Assembly: GCA_963589785.1 (NCBI GenBank)
Contig: CAVAMJ010000031.1
Location: forward strand, 1-11,229
DNA from: SIG603 sp963589785
Lineage (GTDB): Bacteria > Bacillota > Clostridia > Oscillospirales > Acutalibacteraceae
Length of the DNA: 11,229 nucleotides
Direction of reading: 5' to 3'
The position numbers were made by a program, and so were the translations under genes. Positions 6,243 to 11,229 of this stretch are shown here, in pieces. Within the stretch, counting starts at the first letter, position 1, and each line of letters starts with the position of its first letter. The notes under the pieces are model-generated. The model worked only from the letters and a program-made list of their open reading frames with translations, ran no database searches and was not told the origin of the DNA.

Positions 6243-8894
6243 TTATTTTTTAACAACTATACTCTTAGTCGAACTCCAAGCCGAATAGATCTTCTTTGTT
6301 TTATCGATAGACCTCATTCTCACATAATATCTTTTACCACTCTTCAAACCCGTAATTGTCTTATTGGTTGTTGAATTACTGTAGATATAGACAGTTTTTG
6401 TAGTTGAACTTGTGAATTTCGAGCTTGTGGAATACTGTATCTGATAGTAATTTGTGCTTGTATTTTTTGCCCAAGTAAGCTTAATTTGACCTGCTTTAGG
6501 ACTTGAAATTGTTTTTATCGCAGTTGTTTTCGGAGCAACCTTTACCGTCACCGTCTTAGTTGCCGATTTATAGCTTGATGTTGCGGCAGACTTAATTGTT
6601 ATCTTTACCGTGCCTGTTTTCAAGCCCTGTATCTTACCGTTTGAATAAACCTTAGCAAGCGAAGTATCAGAAGATGTATAAGTCAGCTTTCCTTTAGCTC
6701 CTGTTACCGTGGTGGCATAGGTCTTACCAGGATAAACAGTAGTCGGCGCAGTAACTTTCAAGGTCTGGCTTAACTTATCTTTAATTGTAAAATTAGCCTT
6801 TACTGTTCCGTAGTACGGATAATTTCCGTCTTTTGCTTTTATCGTAACAGTCGCAGTTCCTACATTTTTGTTGTTAGAATAGCTTACGCTGTAATATGAA
6901 CTGCTAACTGTTGTAGATCCGCTTTTTACGGTTACTGTCGGTTTGAGCTCGCCGCCTGTATATATCTTACTTGTATAGCTTAGAGTTACGGTGCAATTAG
7001 AAAGACTCTTTTTTGATTTCTTCGATCCAACATCGGTTATTGTTTTCTTAGTACCGCAACCGTTTTTGCAAACAGCTGTTTTTGTTCCGTCAGCTAAATA
7101 TGTAGCGTTTTTATCGGACACATAGGTTACATAGCTATGACCTTTAGCTTTAACTGTATTTTGTGAAACCAAAACCTTTTTGCACACTGAGCAATGCTTT
7201 CCCTGTGTTAAACCAGTCTTTGTACATGTTGGTGCAACTGCTTTATCAATTACTTCTGTATGTCCTGTTGCCTCTACTGTTTCCTGTGGGACTATTACCT
7301 CTCCACACACGGAACAGTGCTTGCCTTCTGTCAAACCCGTATTTGTGCATGTCGGTGCGACAGCTTCATCAATTACTTCTGTATGTCCTGTGGCTTCTAC
7401 CGTCTCTTGTATAACTATTATATCTCCACAAACAGAACAATGCTTACCTTCTGTTAAGCCTGTTTCTGTGCATGTAGGTGCGACTGCTTCATCGACTACT
7501 TCTGTATGTCCTGTTGTCTCTACTGTTTCCTGTGGGACTATTACCTCTCCACATACGGAACAGTGTTTGCCTTCCGTCAAGCCTGTTTCTGTACATGTAG
7601 GTGCAACAGCTTCATCAACTACTTCTGTATGTCCTGCGGCTTCTACCGTCTCTTGTGGTACTATTATTTCTCTACATACGGAACAGTGCTTACCTTCTGT
7701 TAAGCCTGTTTCTGTACATGTCGGTGCAACGGCTTTGTCAATTACTTCTGTATGTCCTGTGGCTTCTACTGTTTCTTGTGGGACTATTATTTCTCCACAA
7801 ACAGAACAATGCTTACCTTCTGTTAAGCCTGTTTCTGTGCATGTCGGTGCGACAGCTTCATCAACTACTTCTGTATGTCCTGTGGCTTCTACCGTCTCTT
7901 GTATAACTATTATATCTCCACAAACAGAACAATGCTTACCTTCTGTTAAGCCTGTTTCTGTGCATGTTGGCGCAACTGCTTCGTCAATAACTTCTGTATG
8001 AGGTGTTGTTGTGCCTTGAATGTATATAATCTGCTTTTGGCCGCATCCGTAATCACAATAAGCAACCTGACATTCATTGTCTAAACAAGTAGCATCTTTA
8101 TATTTCTCGTACTTTGTAAAAGAATGAGAAATACATTTAACTTCTTTTTCTTCCGTTGATATTTCTTTTCCGCAATCAGAACAATACTGTGTCACCAACT
8201 TTTTTCCTTTTGCAGTACATGTCGGTTCAACTGTAATTTCTTCTTTAGTGCTTAGATTCTCATGGTTACATTCAACCATTTCAATAAGTATAGACGACTG
8301 ATTTAAAGGAACGGAAAATTCTCCTTCAACATTTTTGTAGCCGTCGGCTTTAACTACATATGAATAATCGCCTTCAAAAAGCGAGAAATCCTCATCCGAT
8401 TTTAGTGACGGGTAAACCTCTCCCGTGGCAACGTTTGTAACTGTAATAACTGCACTATTCACTAATTCTATAGAACTTGCGTCAATCTCATGTATAACTA
8501 AAAAGCTATAAGTATATTTTTTTGCTTCCGTCGAACCTTCTGTTCCGGTGTATGGCAAATCAATATCAAGTTCTAACGTTTCTCCCTCAGCCACAGTTAC
8601 CGTTTGATAATATTCACCGTCTTTAGCTGTAGTCGAAAAATAGACTTCGGTCTCTACATTTGCTTCAATCTCACAAGAATAAACCCCGTCAGAATTAAAC
8701 AGTGCAATCGATTCTTCAGCATCATAATAGTTATCGCCAATCATGACTAAATTTAGATATGGAATAACTCTGGTATCAGTGAGCTTAAACACTACCGTAC
8801 CCGTTGATGCAGCACTTGCGTCAATCGGAATCGTTGGCATAATCAAACACAACGACAGCAAAAATGCTAAAATACCTGAGCTGACTTTTTTCAT
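6243..8894 (-). CDS. Large secreted repeat protein with Cys/His-rich repeats, Ig-like and Fn3-like domains
   Basis: An 883-residue secreted protein. A signal peptide (1-28) ends in an ASA-A cleavage site. Two beta-rich domains follow (about 30-115 and 128-207, the second PEGA or carboxypeptidase-regulatory like). Next come two degenerate Cys-rich units (about 209-297), seven near-identical 41-residue repeats (298-584) with HCSVC motifs, and one divergent repeat (585-625). The C-terminus has an MBG/Ig-like segment (about 632-708), a Big_2-like segment (about 709-786) and a fibronectin type III-like domain (about 787-883). There is no LPxTG sorting signal or transmembrane anchor, so it may be released or held non-covalently. 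I chose the ATG at 8894: AGGTGG (8908-8903) sits 8 nt upstream and overlaps the GTG at 8906 that would add four residues. It is monocistronic with its own promoter and terminator. The function is unknown; adhesion or cell-surface architecture is the usual guess. Confidence 0.85.
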   Translation of the reverse strand: MKKVSSGILAFLLSLCLIMPTIPIDASAASTGTVVFKLTDTRVIPYLNLVMIGDNYYDAEESIALFNSDGVYSCEIEANVETEVYFSTTAKDGEYYQTVTVAEGETLELDIDLPYTGTEGSTEAKKYTYSFLVIHEIDASSIELVNSAVITVTNVATGEVYPSLKSDEDFSLFEGDYSYVVKADGYKNVEGEFSVPLNQSSILIEMVECNHENLSTKEEITVEPTCTAKGKKLVTQYCSDCGKEISTEEKEVKCISHSFTKYEKYKDATCLDNECQVAYCDYGCGQKQIIYIQGTTTPHTEVIDEAVAPTCTETGLTEGKHCSVCGDIIVIQETVEATGHTEVVDEAVAPTCTETGLTEGKHCSVCGEIIVPQETVEATGHTEVIDKAVAPTCTETGLTEGKHCSVCREIIVPQETVEAAGHTEVVDEAVAPTCTETGLTEGKHCSVCGEVIVPQETVETTGHTEVVDEAVAPTCTETGLTEGKHCSVCGDIIVIQETVEATGHTEVIDEAVAPTCTNTGLTEGKHCSVCGEVIVPQETVEATGHTEVIDKAVAPTCTKTGLTQGKHCSVCKKVLVSQNTVKAKGHSYVTYVSDKNATYLADGTKTAVCKNGCGTKKTITDVGSKKSKKSLSNCTVTLSYTSKIYTGGELKPTVTVKSGSTTVSSSYYSVSYSNNKNVGTATVTIKAKDGNYPYYGTVKANFTIKDKLSQTLKVTAPTTVYPGKTYATTVTGAKGKLTYTSSDTSLAKVYSNGKIQGLKTGTVKITIKSAATSSYKSATKTVTVKVAPKTTAIKTISSPKAGQIKLTWAKNTSTNYYQIQYSTSSKFTSSTTKTVYIYSNSTTNKTITGLKSGKRYYVRMRSIDKTKKIYSAWSSTKSIVVKK
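7143..8003 (-). repeat. Seven tandem 123-bp (41-residue) repeats inside the surface protein gene
   Basis: Seven units of exactly 123 bp, in frame, each encoding a version of GHTEVVDEAVAPTC...GKHCSVCGEIIVPQETVEAT. Each unit has His2, Cys14, His24, Cys25 and Cys28 (the first has Pro in place of Gly1). Units differ mostly at IIVPQ/IIVIQ/VIVPQ and VVDE/VIDK. Units 1 and 5 share an exact 102-bp stretch (7866-7967 and 7374-7475, 492 bp or four units apart), which points to recent multi-unit duplication or gene conversion. The long opposite-strand open frame here is only a by-product of the repeat. Confidence 0.95.
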
Positions 8895-8979
8895 TTTCAG
8901 TCCCACCTTTTATAAATATAGTATATAGGTGCAAAAGGTTTTAAATTTCAAACAGCATTTGCACTAAGTTATACACTAA

Positions 8980-9007
8980 ATTATATCACTGAGAAGTGAA
9001 AAGTAAA
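8980..9007 (-). promoter_or_regulatory. Promoter of the repeat surface protein gene
   Basis: On the minus strand TTTACT (9007-9002), 16 bp and a perfect TATAAT (8985-8980). Transcription would start near 8973, about 79 nt before the ATG. Most of the spacer is the inverted repeat TCACT-TCTC-AGTGA (8999-8986). The -10 lies in a tandem 12-bp direct repeat (8962-8973 and 8974-8985, one mismatch). Confidence 0.6.
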
Positions 9008-9065
9008 CTATGCACACAAAATAATCGTCAAAAAGTATTAATAATATGAAATTTAAATCAAAAAT

Positions 9066-9128
9066 GTGATTAAGCCGTTCTGCTGACTTGCCTTTTTGCC
9101 ATTCTACTTCTTCCTTCGCTTTATAGAA
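9066..9128 (-). pseudogene. Possible short coding remnant next to the ParB start
   Basis: Directly after the ParB-like codons the sequence continues in a different frame as 21 protein-like residues (FYKAKEEVEWQ followed by KGKSAERLNH). It then passes into AT-rich DNA with no coding character. This could be the stump of another phage gene joined at the deletion point, but it is too short to assign and could be chance. Confidence 0.3.
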
Positions 9129-9178
9129 TTCTTTTCATACGGCTTGAGTTCCTCAAGCTTTTTCATTACCATGTTCAT
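9104..9178 (-). pseudogene. Truncated start of a phage ParB-like (ParB/sulfiredoxin domain) gene, copy 1
   Basis: A strong ribosome site GGAGG (9188-9184), 5 nt before ATG, opens a 24-residue frame beginning MNMVMKKLEELKPYEKN. This is the usual N-terminus of phage ParB-like nuclease-domain proteins. The family pattern (KNPRKND...) then breaks into SIKRRKK and a stop, so only the first 17 or so codons survive. It follows a terminator and matches the start at 10108. Confidence 0.6.
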
Positions 9179-9210
9179 TTCTGCCTCCAAAATGATATAA
9201 AAAAAGCACC
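9141..9210. repeat. Duplicated ParB-start segment, left copy
   Basis: About 70 bp matching 10071-10140 at roughly 63 of 70 positions, offset exactly 930 bp. It covers the T-run and outer arm of a terminator, the GGAGG ribosome site and the first ParB-like codons. Several differences in the coding part are synonymous (CTC/CTT, AAG/AAA, GAA/GAG), suggesting two diverged phage copies and not a fresh duplication. Confidence 0.8.
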
Positions 9211-9223
9211 ATCTTAGGTGCTT
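9201..9223 (-). terminator. Terminator after the 46-residue phage-region gene
   Basis: Stem AAGCACC (9204-9210) against GGTGCTT (9217-9223), loop 6 nt. On the minus strand a run of T residues follows. It lies 16 bp past the stop of the gene ending at 9240 and directly before the ParB-like ribosome site. Confidence 0.7.
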
Positions 9224-9239
9224 AAATCGATTGAATCAT

Positions 9240-9380
9240 TTATTTTTTATTCTTCACTTGTTCTAACTCTTCGTCTAACTCCTCAGAGAAAATTCTTATG
9301 AAATTTCTGTATAATTTCTTATCTGCCGTTATATTTTCAGCTAAGCTTTCGAGTTTGTTTATATAATTTCGGTTATCCAT
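9240..9380 (-). CDS. Small lysine-rich protein of unknown function (phage region)
   Basis: Starting at ATG 9380 this gives 46 residues (MDNRNYINKLESLAENI...), highly charged and predicted mostly helical, ending in EELEQVKNKK. The frame stays open to a TTG at 9437, giving 65 residues, but that would overlap the preceding gene by 44 bp and the ATG is favoured. No good ribosome site is visible; translation may be coupled to the gene ending at 9394, 13 nt upstream. I do not recognise it. It is the second small gene after the HELIH-domain fragment, so an immunity or accessory role is possible. Confidence 0.45.
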   Translation of the reverse strand: MDNRNYINKLESLAENITADKKLYRNFIRIFSEELDEELEQVKNKK

Positions 9381-9393
9381 TTTTATGACAGCT

Positions 9394-9570
9394 TTATATT
9401 TCGGAAGCTTCTTGTGTAGCTTTTGAAATATACTCAACTAATATCTTATATTTTCTTTTTATATCATCTGGAGCATCATCGGGTATATACGGCCTTATGC
9501 CATCCCACTTTTTATATAGATTAACCTCTTTTTCAATCTCTAAGATATCTTTTGGAAATATAATAATCAC
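9394..9570 (-). CDS. Small protein of unknown function overlapping the HELIH-domain fragment
   Basis: A 58-residue frame that begins with GTG overlapping the TGA stop of the upstream fragment (GTGA, 9570-9567), a classic coupled arrangement. An AGAGG site lies about 10 nt upstream. The protein reads VIIIFPKDILEIEKEVNLYK at its start, then has a proline/aspartate-rich middle (PYIPDDAPDD) and a helical end (ILVEYISKATQEASEI). It is acidic overall and unrecognised. Its position immediately after a putative toxin-like C-terminal domain makes it the first candidate for a cognate immunity protein. Confidence 0.6.
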   Translation of the reverse strand: MIIIFPKDILEIEKEVNLYKKWDGIRPYIPDDAPDDIKRKYKILVEYISKATQEASEI

Positions 9571-10073
9571 CTGTTACCATCCTCTTGCATTGTCTGAAGA
9601 ACTCTATATTCTGTATAAACCTCATCGTAACGTGAGACATCCAACATTTTACATGCATACTCACTTATACTATCTATATTATACCCTTTCTTGGCTAATT
9701 TATCAAGTTTTATTCTGCAGTTCTCGTTCAGCCATTTCATATAGTTTTTAAGTGGCTTTCCAGTTTTTCTATATGCCTCAGCGTCTTTCCAGTGAATCAG
9801 CTCGTGAACATATGTGCTTAATTCATTTTGGCCAACTGCCATTTGCTTAAAGTATTCTTCTGACTGCATAATCTGATTTATACTTTTGTTTATGAATAAA
9901 GCATTTTCACCTGGATTATATGCTGCCGCAACCGTCCCAACGAACTCCGAACTATCCACAATTATAATTTTAGGTATATTATCGCTATCTTTAATATTTA
10001 ACAGCTTTCTTGCTTCGTTTGTGTTTTGTACTATCTCGTGAAGTTCCTTTGGTTTAAGCCTATTTCCAAAGGT
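9567..10073 (-). pseudogene. 5'-truncated phage minor-head-type C-terminal domain with HELIH motif
   Basis: An open frame of 168 residues that starts without a plausible initiation codon, straight after a TAA at the junction with the ParB-like codons. It begins TFGNRLKPKELHEIV and continues ...NEARKLLNIKDS. It contains a zinc-metalloprotease-type HELIH (positions 9806-9792) in YVHELIHWKDAEAY and acidic candidates for a third ligand downstream (SEYACKM, YTEYRVL). The in-frame GTG at 9959 lacks a ribosome site. The pattern resembles the C-terminal tip domains attached to phage minor head (SPP1 gp7-like) proteins; the N-terminal structural part is missing. It is probably an untranslated orphan domain. 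The family assignment is from memory and moderate. Confidence 0.6.
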
Positions 10074-10108
10074 TTAAGCTCCTCAAGCTTTTTCATTACT
10101 ATGTTCAT
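10031..10108 (-). pseudogene. Truncated start of a phage ParB-like gene, copy 2
   Basis: GGAGG (10118-10114) and ATG at 10108 open a frame beginning MNIVMKKLEELKP. It then runs out of frame into the HELIH-domain sequence and stops after 25 residues. Only about 13 codons of the ParB-like gene survive. The break falls at the nine-base repeat GCTTAAACC, present on both sides of the junction. Confidence 0.6.
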
Positions 10109-10140
10109 TTCTGCCTCCAAAACGGTATTAAAAAAGCACC
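10071..10140. repeat. Duplicated ParB-start segment, right copy
   Basis: Partner of 9141-9210. The copies share the stretch from the terminator T-run through GGAGGCAGAAATGAAC to the ParB-like codons, then diverge completely on both sides. The flanking hairpins have the same outer arm (AAGCAC) but different interiors. Confidence 0.8.
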
Positions 10141-10157
10141 TGATTTCTCAAGTGCTT
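10130..10157 (-). terminator. Terminator overlapping the stop of the DUF4406 gene
   Basis: Stem AAGCAC (10134-10139) against GTGCTT (10152-10157), extended inward by TGA/TCA with one mismatch, then a run of six T on the minus strand. It overlaps the TAA stop at 10158-10156. Confidence 0.65.
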
Positions 10158-10476
10158 ATGCTTCGTATTCTATTTTTAGCCCGTAAGCTTTAGCAGCTTC
10201 ATGTTCAATTCTACAGCCCCTATAGTTCTCCCAACCTTTACAGAAGTAAACCGCATCGCATTTGCTCATCTGCTCAAGAGAACGGGCAAGCTGAAATAAC
10301 GGATAATTTGTCGTTCCGATTTTTGGAAACAATGCGGTCGAATACCAACGATAGCGAAAAAGCGTGTCTACAAAGTCGTAATAGTTATCTTCCAGCCACT
10401 TTATCGCTTTAGCTCTTGTCTCTAAAATCTCATCACCTGTTAAGCCGTTCATCGGCTGTGAAATCATAGCTTTCAA
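10156..10476 (-). CDS. DUF4406 family protein (phage-associated, nucleoside deoxyribosyltransferase-like)
   Basis: A 106-residue protein with the hallmarks of DUF4406: MISQPMNG (4-11) at the N-terminus and SKCDAVYFCKGW (71-82) followed by RGCRIEHEAAKAYGL. The fold is related to nucleoside 2-deoxyribosyltransferases, but the activity of phage members is not established. The start is TTG (10476), matching the usual MKAMISQPMNG beginning; AGGGTGA lies just upstream over the stop of the previous gene. An ATG at 10467 is the alternative. It is the last gene before the terminator and common in Firmicutes prophages. Confidence 0.88.
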   Translation of the reverse strand: MKAMISQPMNGLTGDEILETRAKAIKWLEDNYYDFVDTLFRYRWYSTALFPKIGTTNYPLFQLARSLEQMSKCDAVYFCKGWENYRGCRIEHEAAKAYGLKIEYEA

Positions 10477-10480
10477 AAAA

Positions 10481-10723
10481 TCACCCTATTGAAATATTAT
10501 TTATATTCTCTGTTATAAGTCCTTTTTTATACGCATACGGGATTAAAACAATCAGTTTTTTTGTTAATAATACAGTTGATGATTCAGATTCTTTTATCAG
10601 TTTTACTTCATTAGAAACGGTATTATATTCAATAAGCCCGTCACAAGCTTTGCTTTCTTCACAACTATATGCTATTAACAAGCTGTCACCTTTTGTTTCT
10701 AATAATTTGACGAACCAAAGCAT
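10481..10723 (-). CDS. Small protein of unknown function directly after the minor-head C-terminal domain
   Basis: An 80-residue protein (MLWFVKLLETKGDSLL...) starting at ATG 10723, four bases after the upstream TGA, with GAGG 8 nt before. A TTG at 10726 would add one residue. It has a beta-rich look with several Glu/Ser-rich turns (CEESKACDG, KESESS) and a hydrophobic end (KLIVLIPYAYKKGL). I do not recognise it. Its tight coupling to a variable C-terminal domain suggests a cognate immunity or accessory protein, but nothing in the sequence proves this. Confidence 0.6.
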   Translation of the reverse strand: MLWFVKLLETKGDSLLIAYSCEESKACDGLIEYNTVSNEVKLIKESESSTVLLTKKLIVLIPYAYKKGLITENINNISIG

Positions 10724-10726
10724 CAA

Positions 10727-11229
10727 TCACGCCTCTTTCTTATATTTATTTAATTCTTTTTGGTAATTAAATCTTTTGTTTGCTCGCAAATGAGCTTCGC
10801 TTTGCTTCAAACCTTTGCTCATATACACTTGCTCTAAAAACTCGTGTTTCAAAAGCACAATATCATGGCTTTGTATATTTTTCCCTTCAATTAATCGTTG
10901 CCATGATTGAGCTATATCATAATCAGGGAAAAAGTATTCCTTCTCACCAGATTCAAGAGTGTGTTTATCCAAAAACAAATGATTTTTAATTTTCTCTATA
11001 TTAGAAATTTTAAACCCAGTGTTGTCAGATATTCGGTTTACATCAGTTTTCATCTTTCTGACTAACTCGTAATATCTCTCAGCGTGTTCCCAAGCTTCTT
11101 TGCTGTCACTGTTTAAAGCACCATTAACTGCACCTGATACAGTATTGACACCCTCGCCCTCAACAACTTCCCTCTTCCATTCCTCATAGGTCATTGTCTC
11201 AGGAACATAATAATATTTGCCGTCTTTAT
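10727..11229 (-). CDS. C-terminal part of a phage minor-head-like protein with variable tip domain (cut by window edge)
   Basis: The frame is open to the right edge, so the Met at 11194 is internal and the gene begins outside the window. The 166 visible residues begin KDGKYYYVPETMTYEEWK, the usual late part of Firmicutes phage minor head (SPP1 gp7/Mu F-like) proteins. A short low-complexity linker follows (EGEGVNTVSGAVNGALNSDS), then a distinct domain with ISDNTGFKISNIEKIKNH, FDPDYD-like FFPDYDIAQSWQRL and a LLKHEFLEQVYMSKGL helix (H-E pair). Its layout, structural protein then linker then a separable tip domain then a small coupled gene, is that of a polymorphic toxin tip. The catalytic role is unknown and assignment rests on pattern memory. 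Confidence 0.6.
   Translation of the reverse strand, partial: KDGKYYYVPETMTYEEWKREVVEGEGVNTVSGAVNGALNSDSKEAWEHAERYYELVRKMKTDVNRISDNTGFKISNIEKIKNHLFLDKHTLESGEKEYFFPDYDIAQSWQRLIEGKNIQSHDIVLLKHEFLEQVYMSKGLKQSEAHLRANKRFNYQKELNKYKKEA

Noticed and set aside
7180..8001. 273-residue open frame on the plus strand opposite the surface repeats
   Set aside because: It is the antisense shadow of the 123-bp repeats: the same codon-level period prevents stops. It has no ribosome site and shows only a repetitive sequence.
8904..8906. GTG start for the surface protein
   Set aside because: This codon lies inside the AGGTGG ribosome site of the ATG at 8894; the ATG has correct spacing and gives a normal signal peptide.
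9240..9437. 65-residue version of the small gene starting at TTG 9437
   Set aside because: It overlaps the better supported 58-residue gene by 44 bp and lacks a ribosome site; the ATG at 9380 is preferred, though not certain.
9066..11229. Intact prophage with attachment sites
   Set aside because: No integrase, att repeats, terminase or complete structural genes are visible; only the edge of a degraded phage region can be supported.

Overview
The window (11,229 bp, low GC, clear AGGAGG-type ribosome binding sites) looks like the chromosome of a gut-type Bacillota, probably class Clostridia (Ruminococcaceae/Oscillospiraceae-like). The basis is the citDE and xpt-pbuX gene types, the Cys/His-rich 41-residue surface repeats typical of such genomes, and Firmicutes-type phage genes at the right end. 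The genus cannot be named from the sequence alone. Every gene except yitT reads leftward (minus strand).

Layout. 1-634: start of a citrate lyase operon, citD (acyl carrier protein) then citE (beta subunit, cut by the window edge), overlapping by ATGA. 635-928: divergent promoter region. 929-1774: YitT-family membrane protein on the plus strand, ended by a perfect 18-bp hairpin. 2014-3931: xpt-pbuX purine salvage operon (xanthine phosphoribosyltransferase plus xanthine/uracil permease) with a good promoter but no visible guanine riboswitch. 4101-6056: an uncharacterised three-gene operon (SAM methyltransferase, alpha/beta hydrolase, four-segment membrane protein) with a palindromic operator candidate over its presumed transcription start. 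6243-8894: a large secreted protein with seven almost identical 41-residue Cys/His repeats followed by Ig-like and fibronectin-type domains, with its own promoter and terminator.

The most interesting part is 9066-11229, a degraded phage region. From the right edge leftward it reads: the C-terminal end of a phage minor-head-like protein with a distinct C-terminal domain, a small unknown protein, a DUF4406 protein, a terminator, and the first codons of a ParB-like phage gene. That ParB start is fused out of frame to a 5'-truncated second minor-head-type C-terminal domain with an HELIH metal-binding motif. Then come two further small genes, another terminator, and a second copy of the same ParB start. 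This two-fold pattern (C-terminal domain, small genes, terminator, ParB start) resembles the displaced or orphan C-terminal cassettes of polymorphic toxin systems, here carried on a phage structural protein. That reading is inference. The repeats, truncation and junction are directly visible.

Gene-free stretches over 300 bases: 8895-9239 holds the surface-protein promoter with repeats, a short degraded coding fragment, a ParB remnant and a terminator. No tRNA, rRNA, CRISPR array, insertion sequence or attachment site was recognised.
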